DNA from: Oscheius dolichura
Lineage: Eukaryota > Nematoda > Chromadorea > Rhabditida > Rhabditidae
NCBI GenBank assembly: GCA_932521035.1
Contig: OW051493.1
Coordinates: forward strand, 3,162,001-3,226,000
Direction: 5' to 3'
Length of the DNA: 64,000 bases
Made by a program: the position numbers and the translations under genes. The notes beneath the pieces are model-generated. The model did not search any database. It was given only the letters and a program-made list of their open reading frames with translations, and was not told the DNA's origin. Of this stretch, positions 33,477 through 43,600 are shown one piece after another; positions within the stretch are counted from its first letter, which is position 1; each line of letters begins with the position of its first letter.

Positions 33477-33571
33477 TTTGTTTCTTCGAGCCGTTTATAT
33501 TGTTTGAAAACAAGATATAAATCAAATTTCTTTATTAGAAACTGGTTTATATGTCACAATATACAATATAT

Positions 33572-33896
33572 CTAAGGAAATCTGAGGCGGGAACAGCATT
33601 TTGGTTTTACACATTCAGGGCCACCGCCCCTCTTTTTACATTCCTCATCGACTCGGCAAGGCACTTTATAAACTTTTCTACACTTTCTCTAAAAGTTCTT
33701 TTTTACCATGAGAAAGAGGGCCCACCTTTGGCAAACTCGTGGTCGAGTTCCTGCTGGATCCTCTTGGTAACGGAGACGATAAAGACGGGACCGTCGCCGA
33801 TTCCAGCAGTTTGTCCTTCTCAGCTTTCTTCTCAATAACAGCGGTCAATCCTACGGCCACCAAGGAGCAGAGGAGGAGAAGAGAGACGAAGTTCAT
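33572..33896 (-). CDS. Secreted six-Cys peptide precursor, LPLPRG family, member 1
   Basis: Exons 33896-33726 and 33688-33572 (phase 0) give 95 residues. The signal peptide is MNFVSLLLLCSLVAVGL. A pro-region rich in Lys/Glu and Ser follows, with SPLPRG and STTSLPK. Exon 2 encodes a basic Cys-rich domain, C-x7-C-x5-C-x8-C-x4-C-C (ending PECVKPKCCS). The same exon layout and cysteine framework recur at 34127-34522 and in a broken copy at 37522. TATAAAA lies 29-35 bp before the ATG, and the sequence before the ATG (CTACAGCC) is shared with relatives. AATAAA follows near 33530. A basic, disulfide-rich secreted peptide suggests a defence or effector role; I recognise no named family. Confidence 0.75.
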
Positions 33897-34126
33897 GGCT
33901 GTAGAACCTTCAGGGGCGGGTCTCTTTTATAGGAGACTTTATTTGAACAGATTGGCCGGTAAGGCGGTCGAGTGGTCCCTCACCCATGTTATTGTTTTGC
34001 CCGTAGTCAGTAGTTTATTGAACAAACAGTACAGTGAGAAGCATGGTAATTCAAAAACTACAAGATGATTCGCGCTATGTACAGAAAAGAGCATTTGGTC
34101 TGTTATGTACAACGAAAGTCAAAAGT

Positions 34127-34522
34127 CTACACCGACTTCTTGCTCGAGCAGCATCTTGGATCTCTGCACTTGCGACCGCTACCCTTCTTCAGGCAGTCCC
34201 TGTAGATCTTACAGAGCCGCTTACACCGAGATCGTCGATACTTTCTTGTACTTCTCTAAACATTGTTGCTGTCTCAGAAGTGACAAGTGTTCACCTTGGG
34301 TATTCTGGTCGCCCTGCTCTTCTCGCTGTCTCCATCTCTAGGTTGTTTTCCCCGTGGCAAGGGTAAAAATCCTTGAATTAGTTCCTCCAGTCCCTCCATT
34401 GTCGGCTCGGACACGTCGGAGTTTCCTTTCTTTTCTTCTTTTTCTTCTTTCTCCGTTTGTTTGTCGTCCGCGAGGGTGATCATCAGAAGAGAGCAGAAGA
34501 AGAGAAGAGCGGCCACTTTCAT
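34127..34522 (-). CDS. Secreted six-Cys peptide precursor, LPLPRG family, member 2
   Basis: Exons 34522-34295 and 34255-34127 (phase 0) give 118 residues. The signal peptide is MKVAALLFFCSLLMITLA. An acidic/Lys-rich pro-region contains FLPLPRG and ends RIPK at the splice. Exon 2 is strongly basic (RSTRKYRRSRC) with C-x3-C-x5-C-x8-C-x4-C-C, ending DPRCCSS. The last four cysteine intervals match member 1 exactly; only the first differs. The TATAAAA box is 32 bp before the ATG and CCAACAGCC precedes the ATG. Charge balance (acidic pro-region, basic mature part) is typical of defensin precursors, where the pro-region neutralises the peptide. Function is inferred. Confidence 0.75.
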
Positions 34523-35688
34523 GGCTGTTGGATCTCCCTTCGGGCAGTTCTCCTTTTATAGGAGACTAGATATTTGAACAGATTTGCGGGTGATACAGTT
34601 CCCCGAATAGACTGACCCCTCGTTTCTATCATTGCACGGCGCGTGGTCAATAGAATATATACAGATTGTACAAAAGCGAGTCAGATGATGCCTCTTGTAG
34701 ATGCTTCTAAACACGACTGCTTCCCCTAAAAACAACTGACAATAAGAGCCAGTACTCTAGGATATCAGGACACCTTGACTCATTGTGTCTAGGAATAGTA
34801 GATCGAAGGATTTCTAATCCTCCCTGTCCGGTCTGTGAGTGGTGTGGCTGTTGTCTCCGGCAAAGTGGTCTGTGTCTAGAAACGGCCAAAGGTAAACGCT
34901 CGTGTTAGAGATACTCACACTCATACCTAAACGTTCCGTGCTCCACTGGCCGCGTGTGCTTTCCCTCATCCTCGTTATAGAGAAGGTCAGCTCGAACGTG
35001 TTGCTTCGTCACCAAGGGAATCCATAGCGACATTGGCAGACTGTTTAAGTAATAAACGTGGTGACAGAAAGAGGTTACCGTATTCAGGAACTTGACAGAT
35101 GTCTGTATCTTATAGGAGAACGGCCAGGCGCTGTTTCGCTAAAAACCGACGTTATAAAGAGGCTATTTATATGGATTGGTCCTCTCGGTTTCACATCGAA
35201 GTCAATAACCTCGGAGGACGGACACTCAGGTGCAGCATCTAGGGTTCAGTGTGCCGCTTTTATTCCCCTGAGGAAGGTGCCCTCCCAAGAGATTCGGACA
35301 GGAGGAGCCCTCGTCCTTTTATGAAAGGGCAGGTGCCCATAGAACAAAGAATTGAAGAGATGTATACTCCTGAAAAGTTTAAGAGTTATTAGGAGAAACG
35401 AGAAGGAAAAATAAAAAAGGAGAGCCGAGATGGGAGATAGACGTCTATTGGGACGATCGACCGATTTGTCATTTTTATACAGCCCATTGTTTCCGGTATT
35501 AACGTTAAGAATATCAATAAGACTGAAGGGAGAGCGTATTGAGACGAGACTCTGGGGAAACTGTAAAATGAGAGAGCGATAGGAACCAACAGCGTCTGTG
35601 CGGGGCAAATAATTATCACTCTTTATTAAATATTTTCTATCTGGAATCATACAAACTGGTCCGGTACGCGGTCTTCTTGTCGCCAACT
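34523..35688. other. Intergenic region
   Basis: About 1.2 kb without a supported gene. It contains the TATA box of the peptide gene at 34522 and, near 35621-35626, the minus-strand AATAAA of the gene ending at 35689. Confidence 0.4.
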
Positions 35689-37255
35689 TCAAGCAATTGT
35701 CCTCGGCGACTTGTTCACTTTGAGGCACGTCTCGAAGGGACCGTAGCACATGGCATCTCGGATCTTCCTCCTCACTCGTTCCTGCCTTTCAGGCAGTTCA
35801 GCGACCTCTTTGGCTTGTTCGTTGACCAGTGACTGAGCCGTACTTCCCCCTCTGGCTTCAATCAGCTCGGTGGCCAGCGTGTCCTTCAGGGAGAAGAGCA
35901 GATATTCAGCTGCCGTGGCCGCCACCACGGGGGAGACAAAATTCGGGTCCAGTGTCTCTTCTTCAAAACAGTCTACCTCAATGGCCACGTCTTCTTCCCG
36001 CTTGAATTTCCCGCTGTGTACGTGCTTATCGAAGCGTGTTCTGACCATGTCCATCGTAATACCGTAGTATAACGTGGCATCGAAACGGCCGGACAGTCTG
36101 TTCGCCTTGCAGAACTTGGTATATTTGACGACGGCACACAATTGGCACACTTTTGCCTTCGAGAGGGATAAATCCCGAATTTCTGAAAAAAAAACAGATG
36201 TTATGAAGGTGGGCACTATCCCAAAATCAAAGTCCAGGTGAGAATTGTGGCCCGAGTCAGAGGGGTAAAACTGAATTGTAGCCGAGGCCGCTGTCCTCCT
36301 CTTCACACGTGTGTGGTTCTCACCGGGACTCTGTAGTTGTACTTACGATAGTTGGCACATCGTCGTAAGGCACAGGAGGTCGCCGGGGAGGACCTTCTCG
36401 TTTTTCAATCTTCTTTCCGACATCTATCGGCGCGCACTTGTGGTTCAGCTCTGGATTACTCAGGAACGAGTCGTAATCACTTGATACCTAGAATGCATAC
36501 TTTTCGAATGAATTGCTCAATTCCTACCTTAAATATTTGATCTTTATTTTGTTTCAAACAATTGACACATCGGTAGTAGATCGTCTCCTTTCCCGTTTTC
36601 GGGCTACTGTAGATATTGAAGAAGCCAAATAGGTATCGTGATCCCGTGTCTCCGATTTCCCAGACGAGCACGGGATTGGTTCTTCCGGTATCGACGACAA
36701 TCGCTTTCCAACTAGTTTTGGGGGCGGATCGCCTTTCCACGTTGGCCGAGTCTTGAGGCGGAGGACAGAGCTCTTCTGTCTTCTCTTCCTCACCGACTTT
36801 GTCTCCCATCTCCGCCGGGCTCCCGATTTCAGTCTCCATCTCGGCAGTCCGATCATCCCCTTCGTTCCCACTCGACTGTAAGAGGCCTCCGGCTCGGGAT
36901 CTCTCAACTAGGATTGTCACAGGCTGGGCCCAAGTGAAGATCGGCTGAAATTCGGCCTGGTCTCAAGACAACGATGTTTCCAACATACCTTCTGTATTTC
37001 CTGTTGAAGTTGCTTGATTTCCGCCGCCAAATTGATTGTCCCCTCCTCCATCTGAAGACGGACGTCGCAGATCCCCATCTTCTTCCAACCCGGTACTGAT
37101 TTCTTTTCCAGGTGTGTCCCAATGTTGGTGATGTCAAATGTAGCAGAACCTAGCAGACGAGTCACACGTCTTTGAAATGCCCAGCGAATTCTCGAACAAT
37201 AGCGTTTTTGACCACTTTTTGTAGAGAAGGTCGATGTATTTCTAGAAAGCGACAT
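35689..37255 (-). CDS. Uncharacterised protein with two CxxC zinc-finger-like modules
   Basis: Exons 37255-36989, 36944-36528, 36487-36347 and 36300-35689 are all phase 0 and give 478 residues. The middle has a C-x2-C...H-x-C module (YYRCVNC, then FLSNPELNHKC) reminiscent of FLYWCH or transposase-derived zinc fingers. A second CxxC (KVCQLC) and further His/Cys (FDKHVHS, VDC) follow in the last exon. An acidic linker lies at about residues 105-155. No signal peptide is seen. The third intron has a weak acceptor (GTGTGAAG). A T-run ending TTTCAG at about 36184 could mark another intron, though I found no phase-compatible donor. Possibly a DNA- or RNA-binding protein; function unknown. It interrupts the secreted-peptide cluster. 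Confidence 0.6.
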
Positions 37256-37521
37256 GTTAAATAGACAAGAGAAACTCACCAATGAAGTTTGGAAGGGTAG
37301 CCACAAAGAGAAAATACCGAAATAGCCACGAGATAGCTACAACAGAATACTAGCTTTCCACAAAAAGATCGCGTTCAAAAATATGCGTTCATTTCCCACC
37401 ATGCAAGTGAAACTGAACTCATCTGTTTTCCTTGCTTGGGAGTTATTATTTGTGTTGGAAACAGAGATATAAATATATTTTATTAGAAAAATGATCCATA
37501 TGTGCAACAAAAATCGGAAGG

Positions 37522-37795
37522 CTAGAGGAATTGAAAGCCGGAGCAGCATTTTTGAGTAATACATTTGCGGCCGCCACCCTTCTCCCGACAGTCCTTATCG
37601 ACCTTGCAAAGTACCATACAGGCCCGTCGATACTTTCTCGTATTCCTGTAAACATCAGCCTTTCACCAGAATCAAGAATGACCCACCCTCGGAAGACTCG
37701 TGCTCATGTCGCGGTCGAGCCCTCTCGGTAACGGCAACGATAAAGAGCCGGGAAGGTGCGTCGCCGTGACCGATTTGAGATATGAACCTCTATTC
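37522..37795 (-). pseudogene. Broken third copy of the LPLPRG six-Cys peptide family
   Basis: The pro-region (LSLPLPRG, MSTSLPR) and Cys-rich exon (TRKYRRACMVLC, REKGGGRKC, KCCS) are clearly homologous to the genes at 33572 and 34127, and the 3' flank with AATAAA also matches member 1. No signal-peptide exon precedes it on this strand. The splice joins the two parts out of frame: the family acceptor AG-AGA has changed to CAG-GA. It therefore looks like a decayed copy. Upstream, on the opposite strand at 37938, starts a gene with the family's promoter and signal exon. Confidence 0.6.
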
Positions 37796-37937
37796 AGTAC
37801 GATTTTATTCAGCCTTCTTCTATGGTCACACCGACAGCCAAAAATGTAGTTCACTCGATGATACGAGCAGCTGATAGAACAAAGGGTCAATCTATTGAAG
37901 GGACGGCCCCCACCCCAATTTGGGCAAATACGAGGCC

Positions 37938-37944
37938 TATAAAA
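37938..37944 (+). promoter_or_regulatory. TATA box shared by the secreted-peptide genes
   Basis: CCTATAAAAGG lies 30 bp before the ATG at 37975, followed by GGGAGATCCAACAGCC directly before the ATG. The gene at 34522 has the same layout (TATAAAA, then GGAGATCCAACAGCC, then ATG). The gene at 33896 is close to it (TATAAAA, CTACAGCC, ATG). Confidence 0.7.
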
Positions 37945-37974
37945 GGTGATCTGCGAGAGGGAGATCCAACAGCC

Positions 37975-38407
37975 ATGAACTTCATTGTCGTCTTCTTTCT
38001 CTGCTCCTTCTTCCTTGCTGATCTCACAAAAGGGGTCATCCCAGGAGAGGACGAGGCCTCTCAACAGATCCGAATTGGGGACGACCTCCCGTCCATCCAG
38101 GAGAAGGATTACCAACTGACCGCGGTGAGATCTCTTCCATCTTTTCTTATCATGAACTCCATTTCAGAAGGATGCGAAGGAGAACCCGTATAGTAAAAGG
38201 ATTGTGGGGCCTTGCAAATCGGTGAGGTTATGCTATGCTAAAGAATACCCTTTCTAGACATTTCCCGGATGCGTCGGAGGATGGCCATATCCTGGTCGGT
38301 TAAGGTGTACCCTCTACAGGTGGTGTGCTGCCAGTGGAAAGACCGACTGCAAGAGACCTAGAGGGTGTCCTCAATATAACCGTCGAACTACTACTCCCAC
38401 CCCATAA
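37975..38407 (+). CDS. Secreted Cys-rich peptide precursor
   Basis: Exons 37975-38124, 38168-38221 and 38258-38407 (phase 0) give 117 residues. The signal peptide (MNFIVVFFLCSFFLADL) resembles that of the LPLPRG peptide at 33896. An acidic pro-region follows, with a possible dibasic site (YSKR). The Cys-rich part has six cysteines (GPC, PGC, LRC, RWC, DC, RGC) and a block YRWCAASGKTDCKRPRGC. That block parallels the YW-x-C and DCKRP-x2-C of the ABF-like peptides at 32569 and 33026. The C-terminus is Thr/Pro-rich. The core promoter is shared with the six-Cys peptides. It appears to combine features of both peptide groups of the cluster; a defence role is inferred only. Confidence 0.72.
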
Positions 38408-38837
38408 AATGATAATAATTCCTACTGTTTTTTATCTGTTGTACCCAAATACATTTTGCATTAAATAATTCTGTTTATTGGGAGGCACTGTCTGCCAGTG
38501 GCGCCAGAAACATTTCAGATACTCAGAAATTCTACTATCTGCTTTCTTTTTCTTTCTCCAACTCCATTATATCTTTTCCCCCAATAAAAGTGATTTTGAA
38601 ATCAGTTGCCTCATCTAGTCAACTCGACAAAAAAAAGGGACGCGCCAAACCTGTCAAATTGTGTCGAGACGGCGTGGCTTCCCGGCCAATCAGTGTTCCT
38701 TCTACTCTGCCGTCGGCCCGTCGTCTTTCTTCAAATCATGTCATGTTTACACTTTTTTTTTAAAAGTTTTCTTCAAAAATCAAATAAACCCACGCCGTGT
38801 CGTGGGTCCCCTTTTGTTAAAAATTGAGGGACAGCGA
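38408..38837. other. Intergenic region
   Basis: AT-rich sequence with an AATAAA near 38447. An open frame from about 38661 runs into the structured element at 38838; I could not place it in a gene. Confidence 0.35.
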
Positions 38838-38926
38838 GTCGGCCATATAGGACAGCCAAAGGAGAGTATCCGCCTCCTCCTAGCAACCTAACCTTCGACT
38901 TCTAGTCGAAGAAGGTGTCCTGGGCC
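38838..38926 (+). ncRNA. Candidate structured RNA element, copy B
   Basis: This 89-nt stretch aligns with 22529-22610. The outer stem AGGACA (38849-38854) pairs with TGTCCT (38916-38921). Hairpin 2 pairs AGGAG (38860-38864) with CTCCT (38874-38878) around a 9-nt loop. Hairpin 3 pairs CTTCGACT with AGTCGAAG around a 3-nt loop. Stem sequences differ from copy A yet remain paired. A coding frame also runs through, so the RNA nature is a hypothesis. Confidence 0.4.
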
Positions 38927-39109
38927 GGTTCTCTGACGTCGTGGGCATCCCCTGTGTCCACAGCGGTGTTTGGTACAGCACAGTTGGATGCCCCGATGCC
39001 AAGGAGGACCGGAAGAGCTCCTCCTCAAGGATTTGTTGTCTAAAAGATCCAAAATAAGCATATTTTCCAGTCTTCATTATGGTTTGGTTGCTGTCTTGGT
39101 TATTTTCAG

Positions 39110-40621
39110 GTCTGGGATCTCAGCGACTGGTTGGCCCGGCGGATCTGGTGTGGAGAAGACGGGAGGAGGACGGCGGCAGGCACGATGGAGACGAGGAACA
39201 GTGGGTGAATTTGAAACTATTTTAACATCTTCTTTTGTTCAGAAGCTGGCAGAAATAATGGAAGGAGGAGAAAATCAACTGGGAGACACGCAACCATAAG
39301 ACCAAAGAGGAAAAGACATTTCGAATGGACCGAGAAGACTCGAGGGAGACGCGGCAGACGAGAGCTCATCGTCACCGTCGGCGCTCATGGCTCTACATCT
39401 TTCTCTACCCGTCTGGCTATTTCCACCACCATTTGCGGCAACGGGGTTACCTACAGAGGTCAGTCGCTTTTTCAATTTAGAATCCATGTCCTATCTCCAA
39501 ACAAACAGGCGGAAAGCCATTTAGCCTTTCAATATTATATTTACAGTTTCCAATGTGTATCTTCATCTTCCAGGTCTATATAAGCATTCTCTCCTGCACC
39601 TCAGCCTTTATGCTGTCGTCTGTGGCTTTGCCTGCCCTTTTCCAGCCGGAAGCCTATGGATGGATAGCTGTTAGCCGAGGTTTGTTCTCCTTCTTCGTTT
39701 TTTTTTCATTTAGAGAAGGTAATTAGGCAATAGCAAAGAGCAAAGCTAGGGGTCACAACGGCATTTTGTGTTAAAATTCGCCCAGAATACTGCTGGAATG
39801 TCGTCTGCTCTACAAGACGTAGTCTGGTTCGTCCTACCCAGTCTCCTCCTCAAGGGAACCGCACACTGCCGCAAATCCCGGCCCGTTGTAAACTTTGGCT
39901 GTGATCTCTAGCTCACCTAACAGCCTTCTAGTCCAGTTATTCGTGAATCTAATTCTTATTTCTTCCAGGCCTCCCTGCCCGTCGTCCCTCCTCCGTCGGC
40001 CTCTACACCATGTGCCGCCTCTTGGTCTGCTTCCTCCCGCTCGGACCAATGCCATGCTGCGTATTCGACAACGATGGAGGTTGGTCCTTGTTTTACTATT
40101 TTACTAGTTAACCCGTAGACGGCCGCGACCATTTTCGTTTGAGTGGCCAGTGTTACCGCCTTTTCTCGGCGGGCATGTGGCCTGCACGGCCCACGGAGCT
40201 GAGCGGTCGTCTACGGGTTTACCAAATTTAATGCGTTCTTTCTTTCGAATTACCGGCTTTTATTGAAGGAGCATCTCCTTTTTACTCAACTGGTTGTTTC
40301 AGGCAGTTCCTCCGCATGATGACTGACGCTCCCCGAGGTCTCCACGCTGCCTTCCGTCCGTCTGCCCCCCATCCCCCGTCCCCTTTTTCCTCCGCACCAA
40401 CAGGCGTAAAAGCCCTGTTCGGTGCGTTTGTTCTATGTTTTCATTTTTTCTGAGGCCGAGATTGTACGGGTGGATGGCAGACAACCCTTCTGCTATGGCT
40501 CTCGCTGCTGGTCTCCTTCCACCCGTATGGCCTCGGCTGCTCGAGCGGTGCGGTGGGTTGTCCACGCACCTCCAGTCGGAGGTCACGCCCATGTATTCTA
40601 TGTCGGCGTTGGTCAGGGTGA
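39110..40621 (+). CDS. Unknown multi-pass membrane protein (3' exons; start not found)
   Basis: Seven exons keep a single frame with matching phases: 39110-39204, 39243-39445, 39574-39679, 39786-39884, 39969-40083, 40303-40421, 40455-40621 (stop TGA at 40619), about 300 residues. The first part is very basic (RHATIRPKRKRHFEW). Hydrophobic stretches follow: ISILSCTSAFMLSSVALPAL, MCRLLVCFLPLGPMPCCVF and TTLLLWLSLLVSF. GLYTMC after the first helix faintly recalls the GLW-x2-C of claudin/PMP22 proteins. The first exon starts in phase 2, so an upstream exon is missing; a Cys-containing frame at 38884-39040 is a candidate. The last exon is opposed by a protein-like minus-strand frame. The model is tentative. 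Confidence 0.4.
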
Positions 40622-43600
40622 TTCGGGGGTCTTTGTGCTTCCCCTTCGACTTGTAAGTCGCGCCACGATGAGTCTCACATCACTCGATATTCTTCTTCAA
40701 CGCCCAGTCATCGACATTGGAGACGGGCAATGCCTACGAGAGCATCTTGTCCTAGGCCGAGGAGATACCGAGGCAGCCAGTTCGACGGACATCTTGGGAG
40801 GGACACGAATGAGATTCTAAAGCGAGGGTGGCCTTCCTTATATAGAAGAGCCACAAGACAAGCGAGCACTCTTCGGTAGTCAGTTCCCGCTTTTTACCCT
40901 GTACCTACGGTAGTATCGTATCCCTTGTCTCTCCTTTTGGCCAGTGGCCTCCCCAGCTGGCCAGTGACAATGGCCACAGCCCTATCAATGTTATGCGGCG
41001 GCTTATAATTTTCGGGTTCCTATGGATCGGGTGTGATGATATCAGATACGCGTTCGCATATATTCGAGGACATCTGTCACCTGGGTCGAATCACCGAAGG
41101 TCGAATTCCTTCCTGTTCAATTGAACACATCCGCCTGTCTTCTCCTTCTTCTTCCCCGGGTGGTCCGCCCGCCGCGGCTCGTGTTCCTGTTTGTATAATC
41201 TCTGTTCTCCCCATCTTTTAGGCATTTGTCACTTTCCCCTCACACCGGAGAAGGGAGATGCTCGCTCTCCAAAAATTACGGCTTCCAGGAATTTTTAGCG
41301 CCAATCCTGCAAATTGCTGGCTTTTTGCCGCGGGATCGCTCAAAAATCAACGCAGGAGCGGAAAAGGAGCTCGTCAATTGGAGGGAGGTTAATAATAACC
41401 TCTTTTTGCGGATGAAAAGGGAATAAATACCAAAAAAAGAGGGAATGTAATGGAAGAAAAGGGACTAATCAAGGGGAGGGAAGAGGTAATCCTGCCCATT
41501 CTTATTCAGAGAGTCATAGGCGCGCTCTATTCATTGGATGCTGTCTTATAATGACTCGCGGAGCCCTTTTATCATAAGTCTAGAATCTTTTTACAAGAAT
41601 AGATCTCCGTTTCTGGGCTAAATTGCCACGTTGCCCCGAAGTCAAGGCCGAGTAGAGCTCAAAATTACGGTATCTTGATGTTTTTCTCCTCATTGGCCTC
41701 TGGAGGTGGCATCCATCTCTCCCGGTCCCCCGCTCATCGCCAGAGACGTCAACTGCTCATTTCCTATTCGGTCTTAATTACCCAAAGCCTCTTCCAGGGC
41801 CGTGTTCATCCATCAGCCCCGCGGCCTTCCTCTCTCCATTCCATCGGATCCCCGTCTCCCCTGCCGGGTTGTCTTCCCCAGTCATCGTGTCCTCCCCTTT
41901 CTCCTTCTGATTATCTTCTCCCCTCGTCCATTCTTGGTCTCCACCACGAGCCTCTCTCTTTGCAACAGCTCATCGATTCTTCTCCTGCAAGCTTTTGCAA
42001 GGGAATTATGGGCGGAGACAACGGGGACTGAGGCAGCTCAAAACAGCGTGTGGCTGCTTGTGTTCTCTGCAGAATTTCTTCGGCTCTAATTCCTTATTAC
42101 CAGCCAAGCGAGGGAGACGGAGCACAGATCGCTTGGGACGAGGAGACGAGCACAGAGAGTTATCCGCCGAGTCCTACAAGGAAGTAGATCCTCCTGCTAT
42201 TTATCAGAGAAAGCCAGACGACCCTTATCCTCTCCTCCAATCCGCTTCTCTCCTCAAAAAAGGGGGATTTCGGCTTTCTCATACGTCGTCAATCGGGCCC
42301 GTCTAATCCGGACCCATTCTCCAAAATTTTGACCTCTACTCCCAGGCAACTCAATTATCCCGCTTTTTTCCGTCTCGGAAGCCCATAAGCCCCGGACTGA
42401 GGTCACCCGGAGCCCTATTATTGGGCGAGGAGGGGGCTCTCTTTGCACCCGCCGACTGTGTTCTGCTCCCTCCCGCGCCTGCCACCCTGTTCTGTTTGAC
42501 TTTCACACCCGGGGCTGTGCTAGTCCGCCACTTATCAGCCGTACATTATTACGATCTCTGCTTCTGTTTTCAACCGCGGTCCCCCCTTCTCGTCCGCCTG
42601 GCCAAGTATAGCCTTCTCCTGCAGCAGTTAATTAACGTGGCTAAACATATCCCCCCGGCCACACTCCTGGCAACTGCGGCGGGCCTCTCTGCAAAAACTC
42701 GTCTGTTCCGTTTTTGCAGAAGAGGGCAGACGTCTTCTTTTATGATTGTTTGCCCATGTTTTCTGGGACCTTCTTCCCACTTCCACCAGAAAGCAATTAA
42801 ATCGACACCGAGCCCCCCGTAAACTTTACTCTCCTCGCTCCTTTCGCTTTTGTCGGCCATTTCCATTCAGGAAAACGGAGAGAGCGAGCACTTTGTCCGG
42901 TTGCAAACCGGGGCAAAAAAGTTCGGGGAACAAACGGCTGGAACTGGGCAGTTCCACTTTTCACGCGTTCATTTTTAAGGAGAATTTTCGTGAATGGACC
43001 AAAAATGGTGAACAACTTCATGTCTTTAGAGGGACATATCAAAGATCCCCGTCCTTTCTGCCCTTTCTCTTGTGATGATCACTTTCAAGATAAAACCATA
43101 GATCATGAGGTCGTTCGAAGGGCCTCTCCCTTCATACCAGCCCCTCGTGTTTAGAACTGGCCCAAGGTCGGGATATTCCAGTGAAACAGCTCATTCGCTC
43201 AGAAATTCCGCAGCCATCCTCCCCTCTCTCCCCCTAATAAATGATCATGTGAGCCCTAGTCCAGTTAACCATATCCCCCATTCATAATTCTATCCTCTCT
43301 AGTTTGCCTCCCAGCTCTTTTTTTTTACCGTTCTGACTCTAGAGGAGTCCATCCAAATGTGTTCCTTCTTCCCTTCCCCACCCACCTCGCGCATCTTTTT
43401 GTCCCCCCGGTCATTTTTGTCAACCCGAGACTCTCCATTCAGAGACGCCTCCGCTCTGTCTCGTCCGACAGATTTGTCTCCTGTTACAGTTCACTTCTGG
43501 GTACACATTCGTCTTTGTTCCCTCGGGGATTGGGATCACAGTTCTCAGAACTTTATTCTGTATCCTGACGGTTTTATTTCCCTGCTCACATGCCCCCCGG

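Noticed and set aside
36306..37795. A complete third LPLPRG peptide gene.
   Set aside because: No signal exon on that strand and the only splice available shifts the frame; called a pseudogene instead.
40690..40720. Selenocysteine codon (in-frame TGA) in the minus-strand frame.
   Set aside because: No supporting homolog or SECIS-like hairpin seen; an intron or chance frame is more likely.
42421..42822. 133-codon plus-strand frame in the gene-poor region.
   Set aside because: Leu/Pro/Ser/Phe/Cys-rich translation reflects the C+T bias, without domain or splice evidence.
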